Source of the DNA: Marinomonas atlantica
Lineage (GTDB): Bacteria > Pseudomonadota > Gammaproteobacteria > Pseudomonadales > Marinomonadaceae
Reading direction: 5' to 3'
DNA length: 64,000 nt
Assembly (NCBI RefSeq): GCF_001639725.1
Contig: NZ_LTAW01000004.1
Location: forward strand, 124,001 to 188,000
Shown here: positions 17,914 through 28,162 of the stretch, piece after piece
Layout: the number at the start of each line of letters is the position of its first letter
Position numbering within the stretch: the stretch's first letter is position 1
Made by a program: the position numbers and the translations under genes
The notes under the pieces: model-generated
Database searches by the model: none
Seen by the model: only the letters and a program-made list of their open reading frames with translations
Told to the model about the DNA's origin: nothing

Positions 17914-19491
17914 ATGATTAATGAAGCAGTTGTAGAGCTCTCGCGATTACAGTTTGCGCTAACGGCTATGTACCACTTTTTGTTTGTACCTCTGACCCTC
18001 GGCCTTTCTTTCATACTCGCTATTATGGAATCTGTTTATGTCATTACTGGCAAACAGATTTATAAAGATATGGTGCGCTTTTGGGGAAAGTTGTTTGGTA
18101 TCAACTTCGCTCTTGGTGTGACGACCGGTTTGACTATGGAGTTTCAATTCGGGACTAACTGGTCATATTTCTCGCACTATGTAGGTGATATCTTTGGTGC
18201 GCCATTAGCGATAGAAGGTTTAATGGCCTTTTTCCTAGAATCTACCTTAGTTGGATTGTTTTTCTTCGGTTGGGACCGCTTAAGCAAAGTGAAGCACTTG
18301 ATGGTGACTTGGCTGGTAGCCCTAGGTTCAAACTTATCTGCGCTGTGGATTTTGATTGCCAACGGTTGGATGCAAAATCCAGTCGGGTCAGAGTTCAATT
18401 ACCAGACTATGCGTATGGAGCTGGTAGATTTTGGCGCGTTACTGATGAATCCCGTCGCTCAAGTAAAATTCGTACACACTGTTTCTGCGGGCTACGTAAC
18501 CGGTGCGATCTTCGTGTTGGTTATATCTAGCTATTATCTACTTAAAAACCGTGATCTAGCGTTTGCTCGTCGTTCTTTTGCGATTGCATCGGCATTTGGC
18601 CTAGCTGCAACCTTGAGCGTTATTCTATTAGGTGATGAATCAGGTTACGAGTTGGGTGAGGTTCAACGTGTGAAACTGGCTGCGGTTGAAGCAGAGTGGG
18701 AAACACATGAAGCGCCAGCCCCATTCACTGTTATTGGTTTTCCTAACCAAGAACTTGAAGTCACTGAATATGCACTTCGGATTCCAGGTCTCATGGGCTT
18801 GATTGCTACGCGATCTTTAGACGAAGAAGTCATTGGTCTAAAAGAGCTCAAAGAGTATCACCGTCAGCGTATCATCAATGGTATATACGCTAATCAATTA
18901 TTGGCGCAATTGCGACAAGGAAACGAAGATCCTTTAGTAAAAGAAAATTTTGATAAAGTTAAAGATGACCTTGGCTATGGGTTGCTCGTGACCGCTTTTG
19001 CGGACGACATTAATAATGTTACCGAAGAGCAGCTGCAAATGGCGGTTGACTATTCCATCCCGAAAGTGGCGCCTTTGTTTTTCGCATTCCGACTAATGGT
19101 GGCATCGGGCGTGTTGATGCTTTTGGTGTTTGCGGTAGCGTTTTATCAAAATGCTCGTCGTCGCATCGGTCAGAGTCGTACCTTCTTAAAGCTGGTTATG
19201 CTGTCGTTACCACTGCCTTGGATTGGCGTGGAGACAGGCTGGTTTGTTGCAGAGTATGGTCGTCAGCCATGGGCGATTGGCGAAATTCTTCCTGTTCATG
19301 TGGCGGTATCTGACCTTACAACGGGTCAAATATGGCTCTCAATGGGATTGATGACAGCACTTTATACGGTGTTCTTGATCGCTGAGATGTATCTAATGAT
19401 TCGTTTTGCGAAGCAGGGTCCATCGAGTCTACATACTGGCCGTTATGCGCTAGAAAAAGAAACAGACCAGCTTAAAGCGCGGGAGGTGTAA
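17914..19491 (+). CDS. cydA: Cytochrome bd ubiquinol oxidase subunit I
   Basis: 525 residues, multi-pass inner-membrane protein binding hemes b558, b595 and d. The heme-ligand His lies in [15 protein letters not shown] near residue 21, a second His in [13 protein letters not shown] near 188, and the axial Met in [11 protein letters not shown]. The GRQPW motif of the quinol side is present, and the length indicates the long Q-loop (CydA of E. coli type) rather than the short CIO type. It oxidises quinol and reduces oxygen with high affinity. It heads a complete module, with cydB starting one base after its stop. Confidence 0.97.
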   Translation: MINEAVVELSRLQFALTAMYHFLFVPLTLGLSFILAIMESVYVITGKQIYKDMVRFWGKLFGINFALGVTTGLTMEFQFGTNWSYFSHYVGDIFGAPLAIEGLMAFFLESTLVGLFFFGWDRLSKVKHLMVTWLVALGSNLSALWILIANGWMQNPVGSEFNYQTMRMELVDFGALLMNPVAQVKFVHTVSAGYVTGAIFVLVISSYYLLKNRDLAFARRSFAIASAFGLAATLSVILLGDESGYELGEVQRVKLAAVEAEWETHEAPAPFTVIGFPNQELEVTEYALRIPGLMGLIATRSLDEEVIGLKELKEYHRQRIINGIYANQLLAQLRQGNEDPLVKENFDKVKDDLGYGLLVTAFADDINNVTEEQLQMAVDYSIPKVAPLFFAFRLMVASGVLMLLVFAVAFYQNARRRIGQSRTFLKLVMLSLPLPWIGVETGWFVAEYGRQPWAIGEILPVHVAVSDLTTGQIWLSMGLMTALYTVFLIAEMYLMIRFAKQGPSSLHTGRYALEKETDQLKAREV

Positions 19492-19492
19492 G

Positions 19493-20629
19493 ATGGATTA
19501 CGAATTTTTAAAAGTCATCTGGTGGGTGTTGGTTGGTGTATTGCTAATAGGCTTTGCGATTACTGATGGTTTCGACATGGGCGTTGGTAGTTTGTTGAAT
19601 GTCATTACCAAAGACGATTCTGAACGTCGTATTATGATTAACTCCATTGCGCCTCATTGGGATGGTAACCAAGTGTGGTTTATCACAGCGGGTGGTGCGT
19701 TATTCGCAGCTTGGCCTGTGGTTTATGCCACATCGTTTTCAGGTTTCTACATGGCCATGATCTTGACTCTGGCAGCGCTGTTCTTTCGTCCGATCGGGTA
19801 TGATTACCGATCTAAGCTAGAAGGAACTAAGTGGCGTCAAAATTGGGACTGGGGAATTGGCTTTGGTTCTGCTGTGCCGCCGATCATCTTTGGCGTGGCG
19901 TTTGGTAACTTGCTGCAAGGTGTACCATTTCAGTTTGATGAATATCTACGTGTCTCTTACACAGGGTCTTTTTTTGCATTGCTTAACCCATTTGCCATCC
20001 TTTGCGGCCTAGTAAGTTTACTAATGCTAGTGACTCAAGGTGGTGCTTGGCTACTTCTTAAGACCGACGGCAGTTTATTTGCCAAGGTGCGTAAAGCAAC
20101 AATGATTTCTGGTGTGTTAACGGCTGTTTTGTTTGCACTTGCTGGCGTTTGGCTAGCATATGGCATTGACGGTTATGTCATTACCAGTGAGTTCGATGGT
20201 AACTCAGTGATGACGCCTTTAATGAAAACAGCTGAAGTACAAGCTGGTGCATGGCTTGCTAATTACAGCCTATTTCCAGCCTTAATACTCGCTCCAGTTG
20301 TGGGAATTGTTGGGATGCTTTTAGCTGGTTTAATGAGTGCTGTTGGACGTGGAGGTTTAGCTTTCCTTCTGTCTTCACTGGGTATCGCTGGCATTATTAT
20401 GACAGCGGGTGGTTCAATGTTCCCGTTCTTAATGCCGTCTTCGACGTTCCCTAGTATGAGTTTGACTATGTGGGATGCGACATCAAGTGAAACGACACTG
20501 ATGATCATGTTTGTCGTGGCGTGTATTTTTGTACCGATTGTATTGTCCTACACTGTTTGGAGTTACTTTGTGATGTTTGGTCGATTGACTAAAGAGCACA
20601 TCGCTAAAAACTCGCATTCACTTTACTAA
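19493..20629 (+). CDS. cydB: Cytochrome bd ubiquinol oxidase subunit II
   Basis: 378 residues with about eight hydrophobic segments. The N-terminal VLLIGFAITDGFDMGVG and the following PHWDGNQVWFITAGGALFAAWP are CydB signatures. It pairs with CydA. The gene begins 1 base after the cydA stop (AGATG context, with GGGAGG just upstream inside cydA), so the two are translationally coupled. Confidence 0.97.
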   Translation: MDYEFLKVIWWVLVGVLLIGFAITDGFDMGVGSLLNVITKDDSERRIMINSIAPHWDGNQVWFITAGGALFAAWPVVYATSFSGFYMAMILTLAALFFRPIGYDYRSKLEGTKWRQNWDWGIGFGSAVPPIIFGVAFGNLLQGVPFQFDEYLRVSYTGSFFALLNPFAILCGLVSLLMLVTQGGAWLLLKTDGSLFAKVRKATMISGVLTAVLFALAGVWLAYGIDGYVITSEFDGNSVMTPLMKTAEVQAGAWLANYSLFPALILAPVVGIVGMLLAGLMSAVGRGGLAFLLSSLGIAGIIMTAGGSMFPFLMPSSTFPSMSLTMWDATSSETTLMIMFVVACIFVPIVLSYTVWSYFVMFGRLTKEHIAKNSHSLY

Positions 20630-20636
20630 GATTAAA

Positions 20637-20660
20637 GTGGGGTAGGGCAACTTGCCCCAC
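20637..20660 (+). repeat. Inverted repeat between cydB and cydX
   Basis: GTGGGG (20637-20642) and CCCCAC (20655-20660) are exact complements, with an inner GGGCAA/TTGCCC alternative pairing. There is no T-run, and cydX begins 16 bases later. It may tune expression of the small cydX relative to cydAB. Confidence 0.45.
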
Positions 20661-20675
20661 TATGAAGGAGTTATT

Positions 20676-20792
20676 ATGTGGTATTTTGCATGGGTTTTAG
20701 GTGTGCTATTAGCATGTTCATTCGGCATCATTAATGCGGTGTGGTTAGAATTTTCTGGTTACGATGGCGAGTCTCCTGAAGACTCACAATAA
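20676..20792 (+). CDS. cydX: Cytochrome bd small subunit CydX (YbgT family)
   Basis: 38 residues: one membrane helix starting MWYFAWVLGVLLACSFGIIN, then a short acidic tail ending EDSQ. The MWYFxWxLG opening and the NAVWLE segment after the helix match CydX, the small subunit that stabilises the CydAB heme centres. A strong ribosome-binding site, GAAGGAG (20664-20670), precedes the ATG. It sits 46 bp after cydB and 43 bp before cydD. It is short enough to be missed by length-filtered gene calling. Confidence 0.95.
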   Translation: MWYFAWVLGVLLACSFGIINAVWLEFSGYDGESPEDSQ

Positions 20793-20835
20793 TTTTAAAG
20801 AAAAAGGGTACATTGCCTTTTAGTAAGGTTTCAAC

Positions 20836-22533
20836 ATGCGAAAACGCGTTAAGTCATCGGAGCAGCAATTTCTATTTGATCTGCAACAGCAGCAAAGAAA
20901 GCGCTTTCAAATAGTTAAATGGTTGGGTGTCTTAATTGCTTTTTCCGTTGTTATACAAGCCTTAGGACTGGCAAAGGTATTCGCTGAACTGGTGCTTGAG
21001 GGGAGTTTTCCCCTCAATGCTGCTTTACTAGCAGGCGCCGCCTTTCTTTTCAAAACGGTTATGCAGTATGTGCGCGAGCAAATTTGTGCAACCGCAAGCC
21101 GAACCATTCGTTTTTCCTTACGAAAACGTGTAGTGGAACATCTTACGCATCTTGGTCCAAATCGTTTGCAGATTGATGAAGATGCAGGCCTTTCTACTAG
21201 GGTATATGAGCAGATTGATGCACTTGACGATTATTTCAGTCGTTATGTACCACAAGTTTTTCTGGTGCTTTTTATACCATTGACGATTTTAATTGCTGTC
21301 ATTCCTGTTTCTTTGATCGCCTTTTTCATTTTTGCTTTGACCGCACCGCTGGTCGTTTTTTTTATGGTGTTGGTTGGACATAAAGCCGCCAACGCGAATC
21401 GTAAGCAGTTTAAAGTACTATCACTATTGTCGAATCAGTTCATGGATTTAAACCAAGGGATGGCTGAGCTTAAGCGTTTAGGTCAAACCGATCTTGCTCG
21501 TGAGCGTTTGTCTTTGACCGCGAGTGAGTACCAAAAAACAACCATGGGCGTTTTGCGCTTAGCTTTCCTTTCAACGGGGACGCTGGAGTTGTTTTCGTCA
21601 GTGGCCATTGCCATGGTAGCCCTGTATTTAGGCTTAGGGTTATTAGAGCAATTGCCTTGGCAAATTGGCATTGCGCCCGTGAGTTTATTTACCGCCTTTT
21701 ATCTGTTGCTGCTTGCGCCAGAATTCTATTTACCACTACGTCAGTTAGGCAGTGACTATCATGCTAAGCAAAAAGCAGAAGCCGCAGCGACCAATCTGCA
21801 ACAAGTCTTTGCTGTTGAGCCATCTGACCTTAAAACTACATTTTCTTCCACCGCACCTCTAAAGCAGGAAAATAGCCCGCTGATTCAATTTGAAGACATC
21901 AGTTGGTCAACCGCTGGGCGCATGCGACTGACTGATTTATCGGCTTCCATTGCGCAAGGTGAAAGAGTGTGGTTAAGGGGCGAGTCGGGCGCAGGAAAAT
22001 CCAGTCTAATGTCTATTCTGTTAGGTTTTGATCAACAATTTAATGGGCAACTTTTGATTCAAGGCCAGCCGTTTAACGCATCAATGCTTAATGAATGGCG
22101 ACGCCGCTTAGCGTGGTTGCCGCAAACGCCTGAATGGATACAAGGTACGATCCGTCAGAACCTAGAACTAGGCTTAGGGAAGTGTGATGATGCTGAGCTG
22201 CGTAATACACTAATCAAAGCACAGTGCTGGGACTTTGTCGATGGTTTGCGTTTTGGTTGGGATACGCCAATTAATGAAGCAGGCACAGGACTTTCTGGTG
22301 GGCAAATGCAGCGCTTATCCATTGCACGGGCTCTACTTAGTCAAGCCGATGTGTGGCTGCTCGATGAGCCATGTTCTGGATTGGATTCAGAAACTGCAGG
22401 GCAAGTGCTTAATACATTGGACGAAGTCAGTTCAGGGAAAACCGTTTTGATTATTAGTCACGATACACACCCTGTTATTTGGGCAGACCAAAAATGGTTG
22501 ATGAAGGAGGATGGAGTGTATGTCGAAGCATAA
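20836..22533 (+). CDS. cydD: Thiol reductant ABC exporter subunit CydD
   Basis: 565 residues: six-helix membrane domain (about 25-320), then an ATPase domain with Walker A GESGAGKSSLMSILLG, signature LSGGQMQRLSIARAL and Walker B VWLLDEPCSGLD. CydDC exports cysteine and glutathione to the periplasm and is needed for cytochrome bd assembly. Immediate linkage to cydABX supports that role. The stop lies inside the start region of cydC. Confidence 0.95.
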   Translation: MRKRVKSSEQQFLFDLQQQQRKRFQIVKWLGVLIAFSVVIQALGLAKVFAELVLEGSFPLNAALLAGAAFLFKTVMQYVREQICATASRTIRFSLRKRVVEHLTHLGPNRLQIDEDAGLSTRVYEQIDALDDYFSRYVPQVFLVLFIPLTILIAVIPVSLIAFFIFALTAPLVVFFMVLVGHKAANANRKQFKVLSLLSNQFMDLNQGMAELKRLGQTDLARERLSLTASEYQKTTMGVLRLAFLSTGTLELFSSVAIAMVALYLGLGLLEQLPWQIGIAPVSLFTAFYLLLLAPEFYLPLRQLGSDYHAKQKAEAAATNLQQVFAVEPSDLKTTFSSTAPLKQENSPLIQFEDISWSTAGRMRLTDLSASIAQGERVWLRGESGAGKSSLMSILLGFDQQFNGQLLIQGQPFNASMLNEWRRRLAWLPQTPEWIQGTIRQNLELGLGKCDDAELRNTLIKAQCWDFVDGLRFGWDTPINEAGTGLSGGQMQRLSIARALLSQADVWLLDEPCSGLDSETAGQVLNTLDEVSSGKTVLIISHDTHPVIWADQKWLMKEDGVYVEA

Positions 22534-24187
22534 TCCCCAATCACTTACGTTTAAGTCTTTATTACTGGATAATCCTTTTGGTTTATTGGTGGCATTGCTG
22601 ATCGGTATTGTCGGCAGTTTGGCTGCAGTAGCATTGTTAGGTATTTCTGGTTGGTTCTTATCAGCGGCTGGGCTCGCCAGTGCAATGGGTACCGCATTCA
22701 CGTTTAATTACTTCACACCTGGTGCCTTAGTGCGCCTGATGGCTATTCTGCGAACTGCTGGAAGATACGGTGAGCAGGTGTTCTCTCACGATCATTTATT
22801 AGGCTTACTACGTAGTTTGCGATTATGGATTTGGGATCAGCGTGTTAATACACCGCTTAATCAGGTTCATCGCCAAACTAAAGGAGACTTGCTTCAGCGC
22901 TTAGTTGGCGACCTAGATCAGATTATAAAGTGGCCACTTGCTGTGGTCATGCCGTGGGTTTATGGGTTATTGGGCTGCATTGCATTACTGACTTTAGGCG
23001 TGTGGGTTGAGGCTTCCCTCGTGTGGCCGATAATCACCTACAGCATTATGCAATTGCTTTGCCTACCTTGGCTTGCAAAGCAATTAGCCATGTCCTCAGT
23101 TTATAGCATGCAGGCTTTATCAGTACACCGTCGAAGTCGTTTTATGTCAGTGTTTTCTGCGTTGATTACGTTGACTATACGTGGGCATTGGCAGCATTAC
23201 AGTGAGCGATTAACACAACTGGATGAAAAACAGCGCAAGCTTCAAGCTCAGCTACAACGTGTAACTTCCCTTGTTAAGCTGCTTGGACATACGATGACAT
23301 TGTTGTTGGTTGGCGTTATGTTTGCTCTATGCCTTAGCGTTGAAAATGAAAGTCTTGCTATTGAGCCGACTATATCAGCGACTTGGTTGGTTGCCTTAGT
23401 ATTGGCGACATTGGGAGTAAATGAGCTGATGCAACCTATTGCCAGTGCATTTCTTGCCCAAGGCCAATCTAAAGTCGGTCTGAAGCGCTTAAATCAATTA
23501 CAGCGCAGTGTATTGGAAACAGCGGATAAGTCTAAGTCATTGCCTTCTATCAAGTCATTGAATGTTCGAAACTTTGCAGGTAGCCATAATGATGTTGTAT
23601 CTTCAGCCTTGCCAAGCGTGAATTTTACGATAAGCAGCAATGAACAGATTAAAATCGTTGGCGCCAGTGGTGCTGGTAAAAGTACGACATTAGCGGCTTT
23701 GGCTGGTGATTTAGGTTACCGCGGTGAGGTGAGGCTTAATAGTGCGCCTGTTTCGGTATACGACAACTCATGTTGGCGTGAAAAGGTGTCTTATCTATCC
23801 CAACAGTCTGTTATTTTTCAGCAGAGTCTACGCTCTAATTTGTTATTAGGTAAGCCTGATGCGACAGAGACAGAATTGTTCGACGTACTACAGCTGTTAG
23901 GCTTGAAAACGTGGGTAGACGCTTTACCTAGTGGGTTGGATACATTACTGGGTGGACAAGGAAGGGATATTTCAGGAGGGCAAGCACGACGTTTATGTTT
24001 AGCGAGAATTCTACTTAGGAAGGCGCCCACCCTAATTTTAGATGAACCCTTTGATGGGTTAGACAGTGATAGTGTTGACCGAGTCTGTAAAGCGTTAGAG
24101 AGACCGTTATACAAACCTCAGTTTTTAATATACGTCAGTCATATTGATTCACCGTTGGATCGTCATTCAGCCCTTGTTGCGTTGTAA
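22520..24187 (+). CDS. cydC: Thiol reductant ABC exporter subunit CydC
   Basis: 555 residues from ATG 22520, chosen because AAGGAGG at 22504-22510 has correct spacing to it; the ATG at 22511 is too close. It overlaps cydD by 14 bp, implying coupled translation. The membrane domain opens with a hydrophobic LLVALLIGIVGSLAAVALLG. The ATPase has GASGAGKSTTLAALAG and ILDEPFDGLD; its signature is ISGGQARR rather than LSGGQ. It is the partner of CydD in the heterodimeric exporter. A terminator follows. Confidence 0.95.
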   Translation: MSKHNPQSLTFKSLLLDNPFGLLVALLIGIVGSLAAVALLGISGWFLSAAGLASAMGTAFTFNYFTPGALVRLMAILRTAGRYGEQVFSHDHLLGLLRSLRLWIWDQRVNTPLNQVHRQTKGDLLQRLVGDLDQIIKWPLAVVMPWVYGLLGCIALLTLGVWVEASLVWPIITYSIMQLLCLPWLAKQLAMSSVYSMQALSVHRRSRFMSVFSALITLTIRGHWQHYSERLTQLDEKQRKLQAQLQRVTSLVKLLGHTMTLLLVGVMFALCLSVENESLAIEPTISATWLVALVLATLGVNELMQPIASAFLAQGQSKVGLKRLNQLQRSVLETADKSKSLPSIKSLNVRNFAGSHNDVVSSALPSVNFTISSNEQIKIVGASGAGKSTTLAALAGDLGYRGEVRLNSAPVSVYDNSCWREKVSYLSQQSVIFQQSLRSNLLLGKPDATETELFDVLQLLGLKTWVDALPSGLDTLLGGQGRDISGGQARRLCLARILLRKAPTLILDEPFDGLDSDSVDRVCKALERPLYKPQFLIYVSHIDSPLDRHSALVAL

Positions 24188-24195
24188 TCAACAAG

Positions 24196-24220
24196 AAGGC
24201 CTGCTAATAACAGGCCTTTT
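24196..24220 (+). terminator. Intrinsic terminator after cydC
   Basis: AAGGCCTG (24196-24203) and CAGGCCTT (24211-24218) form an exact 8-bp stem with a 7-base loop, followed by TT and an A/T-rich tract. It lies 9 bases after the cydC stop and closes the cyd operon. Confidence 0.82.
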
Positions 24221-24244
24221 AAATCGATGTAAACCTATTGAGTA

Positions 24245-24508
24245 TTAGGCTTCAGTTTTTTGCTCAGCTTTCGCCTTACGCAGCATGTCAGCTAAAGTAT
24301 CTTTCAGGAGAAGGCGACGCTTCTTAAACTCTTCTTCTTCCAATGTGCTAGCTAGCACAATTTCCTTTTCAATATTTTCGATCTCATGAGTTAAGAAATG
24401 GTATTCCTCAAACAAACGACGAAAGTGCGCATCATTCATTTTTAGCTCGTGGATCTGTTCCTTAAATTCTGGTAACTCATTTACTAAGCTGTGGTTTTCA
24501 ATTGGCAT
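24245..24508 (-). CDS. YdcH-family (DUF465) small protein
   Basis: 87 residues, highly charged and helical, with the family pattern HSLVNELPEFKEQIHELK...DAHFRRLFEEYHFLTHEIENIE. DUF465 proteins are short antiparallel coiled coils of unknown biochemical role. The ribosome-binding site on the minus strand is AGGAGAC, about 6 bases before the ATG. It stands alone, with the 24-bp palindrome about 100 bp upstream of its start. Confidence 0.88.
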   Translation of the reverse strand: MPIENHSLVNELPEFKEQIHELKMNDAHFRRLFEEYHFLTHEIENIEKEIVLASTLEEEEFKKRRLLLKDTLADMLRKAKAEQKTEA

Positions 24509-24611
24509 TTGTAAGTCTCCTTGTTTGTTCTCTTTGACTTTAGACTACGCTTCTTGGCCACAAGGTAAATTGATTTTAATCAGTTCTTTTATAGTTGCTT
24601 GTTATTATCGT

Positions 24612-24635
24612 GCTCTGTACAAATTTGTACAGAGC
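24612..24635. promoter_or_regulatory. Exact 24-bp palindrome upstream of ydcH-like gene
   Basis: Positions 24612-24623 and 24624-24635 are perfect reverse complements, with the core TGTACAAATTTGTACA. With no loop and no T-run it looks more like a dimeric regulator's operator than a terminator. It lies between the DUF748 gene's stop and the ydcH-like start on the minus strand. The cognate regulator is unknown. Confidence 0.55.
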
Positions 24636-24649
24636 TTGCTTATTGTTCA

Positions 24650-27600
24650 CTAAAAATTGAGCTCAACTCGAGGCTGTTCTTTTCTGCTCGAATCAATGCT
24701 CGGCGAGCAAAGGAAAATTCGAGATGACTTGATATCGGCTTCTACTAAATAGGCTTTTAGACTCTCTGCTCGTTGGTTCGCAAGTTGTAACAGCGCCTGC
24801 TGATCATCGCCAGATAAATTCTTTGGCGGTGTTTCTTCGTCTAAGTCTTTTGGTACACCAAAACCACAAGCTCTTAACTCCGCATTATCTCGATCTTTCA
24901 TTAATTTAACGAGTTGATCCAAAAATGACTCTTGCGACGAGTTGATGTCACTGCTGCCATAGTCAAATGTTAAGGGTTCAACACGCAGTTTTAGAGCTTG
25001 CTCGCCAGCAAATTGTACAAAGGAAATGACGTTGGCATAAGGAACGAAAGTCTGTATTAAATAGGAGCTAGATGCTTTAAAGAGCCCTTGGCGAATAGGC
25101 AAAAGGAAAAAGTTTTGCCATTGGAAAGTTGGATTAGCAATATCACCACTCATAGGTAAGTCTAAAATAATGTTGTCGTCACGATTCTTTAAGGTATCGA
25201 CGGCTAGGTTCAATGGAATGACACCTACTTTTAGTACTGTGTTGCTGCTTTTTTCACCGCCTAAGTCGAATTGGCGAAGCACAATGTGCGTATTGCCATC
25301 CAGCTCACCTTCAGTCGATTTTAAATCAAGGTCCATATTTAATTGACCTGAATTAATTCTATAGCCTAATGCGTTTGAAACATAAGGGGAGATAGGCGGG
25401 AGCTCAACTTCTCGTATTTTAGCTTTGGCCGTCATTGTGAGGCGGTCAGCTGTTGGCACAATGGATATATCGCTTTCTATCGTTGCATAGTTGCCATTTT
25501 TAGCTTTCAGGAGAATATGTGCTTTTTCACCTTGCGAGCGAGTATTGAAATTTGTAACGGTTAGCTGCTCAATATCTAAAACTCGGCTCAGCGTTGGCGT
25601 AATGCCTTGATCAGAAAAGCTAAACTGTGAGTCAGTTGATACCTCAGCGGTGTTTATAACTGCGTAAAATGGTTCCTTGTTTTCAATGCTCTTTTGGCCA
25701 CTTGTCGCTTTGTCTTCAACAGGGTTGTTGTTCTTTTCAGTGTCCTCTTTGGCTGATTTCACCGAGTTTGGTAGTATCAAATTTGCTACATTGCGTGACT
25801 CTGTAAGAGCAATGCCAGTAATGAGTTTGTCAATTTTTACGCTGTCGATCAGAACGCCTTGCGTTCGTAAATCCACATTGCTAACAAGCAGTTTTTCAAA
25901 CTTGCCAAGGGGGGGCAAGCCTGACTCCAGCTTTGGCTCGGATGCAATGAGATTTTTGATGCTGATTGACTCGAGCGAAGCAACTGCTCCATTCTTGTTA
26001 AAACTTGCTTGAGAACTGCTAACTTGAAAGTCTTTCCAGCTAAGTAAAGTGCCGCCGTCAGGAAGCTTGGCGCTTAGCTTGCCTAAGGCGATTTCGCTAT
26101 TGTCGGCCTTTAGGTCTGTCATTTGGTTCTGATTTAACGTCACAGTTACGGCATCATTTTTAATTTTTATAGTGTCTAGTAGGCTTGTCATTGTGTCATT
26201 TTGGTCCACTGAAACATTGTCTATATTCAGTGCGTTCTGTTTAGCATTTAGGGCACTTTTATCGCTAGATTGCTGCCAAGAAACTTGGTTTTTAAAGTCA
26301 AAGGTGTCGTATTTAAGAGTCGTTTCAGGTTGCGTATTAGGTAAGTTGCGAAGCGTTGTGTTTAGTGACTGTGAAGTGACAGCAGTGTCACTGACTACTT
26401 TTAAGCTTTCGTCAGATTGTTGAACCGAGGTTTTGCTCAAGTTAATGGCGAGTAAGTCTAGCGAGCCAGTGATGTCCTTGCTTGTTAAATTGGCCTGCTT
26501 AAAGGCAAGATCAGAGCGGTTACTGTTTACACTAATGCCATTGTCGGATTGCTTTAAAGCTATGTTTGCCAATTGAGCACCAAAAGATGCCAGTTGAGCA
26601 TTTAAGTCATTTTTCTCGAATGAGGCGTTATCTAAGGACAGGTCAAAAGTTTTTAGTACAGCTGTTTTGCTGCTTTTGGTTAAATTGACGTTAACAGGCG
26701 CTGACATTTTAAATGCCTCTAAATCCGCTTCGCTGTTGTCTGATAATTGCCCAGAAAGGTTGTTTGTACTGATATCAATTGTTCCAGAGATATCCCCTGT
26801 TGCTTCAGGTACAGACAGTTTCGCAAGTAAGCTTGAAATACTGGCAGATGCTTCAGCCAGATTGATTTGATTGCCACCACTTTTTGCTGAAGCTTTTGTA
26901 AGCGTTAGTTTTGAATCACCTTTTTTGATTTCTAATGAGTCGCCTTTTTTAGATGCCTCTAAATTGTTTGAAAAGGCTAAATTATCTGCCTGCAAAGATT
27001 GGTCACCATAGGAAAGCTCTAACCCCGTAAACTTCAACCCAGTATTTGCATTAAGGTTGATCTCTGAGGCGCTGTTCATATCAATTGATACGTCTGATAT
27101 TTCTGTTTCAAGTGTTTGCCATGCAGCCTTTTTATCTTGGTCAGAAAAACTAAATGCCTGAGAGTCTAGTGTGATTAGTGGGGAGCTGAATGAGAGTTTT
27201 GGTGAATTATTGAAATGATAAGTAGCCGTTGTCTGACCTTCTAAACTGACCTCAGAAACGGAATAATACCCAATATTTTGTGGTAAAAAGTGATTGATAT
27301 CGGAACTGGATAACTGAATGTTACCAATATCGATGCTGGCATTTAATTGTTCTTTATTAGCCGTAATGTCGCCTTCAATTTTGGCTGTACCATCATTTAT
27401 TTTTGCCTCTAAATCAAATACACCGCGCCAATTAAACGTATCGTGTGACACCTCACTAATATTAAGGCTGGTAATAGCAAGTTGATCATCACCTGCCAAA
27501 GTATTTAGGCGAACAGAGGTGTTATTGATGGATACGTTATGGATAAAAAATGTAGGTGCAATAGGATTATCTTGAGGGGCTTCGCTATTCTTTGGTTCTT

Positions 27601-28012
27601 CTGTTTGTGTATCTTTATCGTTCTTAGCAATTGGAATGCCAGCTATAACCCAGCCGCTTTCATTCTGGTCTGCGTCCATCGAAAAACCATCAATGATTAT
27701 ATGGTTTACATCGAAAGCGCCAGTAAACAGTGGCCAAAAATCTAAGCCAATGCTTAACTCATTCAGAGATAAGGTTTGTTGCTCTTTTACCGTAATCGCA
27801 ACATCTTTAAGAGACAGCCCAATAGGGAAAAGGTCAGGATTGATTTCAGTCGCAGTTAACTTGCCTTCATATTCGGATAGGTATTTGTTAGCAGCCCATT
27901 TAGTGATCGATGGAATCAAAGTCCAAATGGTACACATGATAACCAAAGTAGACGCTGAGATGATTAAGGTCTTCTTCTGCCATGGTTTCATCGAGATAAA
28001 CAAGTTAGTCAT
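24650..28012 (-). CDS. DUF748 / AsmA-like envelope protein
   Basis: 1120 residues. One N-terminal membrane anchor (about 14-34) precedes a very long periplasmic part made of repeated amphipathic beta-strands with Asn/Ser/Asp-rich turns, typical of DUF748 and AsmA/YhdP-like bridge proteins thought to help move phospholipid between membranes. The C-terminus (last ~120 residues, from VEPLTFDYGSSDIN) resembles an OmpA-like module with LANQRAESLKAYLVE. The Ser/Asp/Asn-heavy composition differs from neighbouring enzymes but agrees with the fold. It is a single gene with its own 150-bp upstream region. Assignment to the family is firm; lipid transfer is inferred. Confidence 0.85.
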   Translation of the reverse strand: MTNLFISMKPWQKKTLIISASTLVIMCTIWTLIPSITKWAANKYLSEYEGKLTATEINPDLFPIGLSLKDVAITVKEQQTLSLNELSIGLDFWPLFTGAFDVNHIIIDGFSMDADQNESGWVIAGIPIAKNDKDTQTEEPKNSEAPQDNPIAPTFFIHNVSINNTSVRLNTLAGDDQLAITSLNISEVSHDTFNWRGVFDLEAKINDGTAKIEGDITANKEQLNASIDIGNIQLSSSDINHFLPQNIGYYSVSEVSLEGQTTATYHFNNSPKLSFSSPLITLDSQAFSFSDQDKKAAWQTLETEISDVSIDMNSASEINLNANTGLKFTGLELSYGDQSLQADNLAFSNNLEASKKGDSLEIKKGDSKLTLTKASAKSGGNQINLAEASASISSLLAKLSVPEATGDISGTIDISTNNLSGQLSDNSEADLEAFKMSAPVNVNLTKSSKTAVLKTFDLSLDNASFEKNDLNAQLASFGAQLANIALKQSDNGISVNSNRSDLAFKQANLTSKDITGSLDLLAINLSKTSVQQSDESLKVVSDTAVTSQSLNTTLRNLPNTQPETTLKYDTFDFKNQVSWQQSSDKSALNAKQNALNIDNVSVDQNDTMTSLLDTIKIKNDAVTVTLNQNQMTDLKADNSEIALGKLSAKLPDGGTLLSWKDFQVSSSQASFNKNGAVASLESISIKNLIASEPKLESGLPPLGKFEKLLVSNVDLRTQGVLIDSVKIDKLITGIALTESRNVANLILPNSVKSAKEDTEKNNNPVEDKATSGQKSIENKEPFYAVINTAEVSTDSQFSFSDQGITPTLSRVLDIEQLTVTNFNTRSQGEKAHILLKAKNGNYATIESDISIVPTADRLTMTAKAKIREVELPPISPYVSNALGYRINSGQLNMDLDLKSTEGELDGNTHIVLRQFDLGGEKSSNTVLKVGVIPLNLAVDTLKNRDDNIILDLPMSGDIANPTFQWQNFFLLPIRQGLFKASSSYLIQTFVPYANVISFVQFAGEQALKLRVEPLTFDYGSSDINSSQESFLDQLVKLMKDRDNAELRACGFGVPKDLDEETPPKNLSGDDQQALLQLANQRAESLKAYLVEADIKSSRIFLCSPSIDSSRKEQPRVELNF

Positions 28013-28162
28013 GCGTACTCCTTACTGATTGACTTGTGTAGGATGAACCTACTCAAACGATTCTACTGGCTTGTCTATTCGATCGTAAGCCAAACATGTA
28101 GTAAGTAATGGTGATTTTTTGAACAATATTTAGATAGTCTAACATTTACAGTCAGTTTGGCG

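Noticed and set aside
25677..28028. Plus-strand frames of 67-130 codons opposite the DUF748 gene
   Set aside because: Shadows of a long minus-strand gene; no ribosome-binding sites and no recognisable domains.
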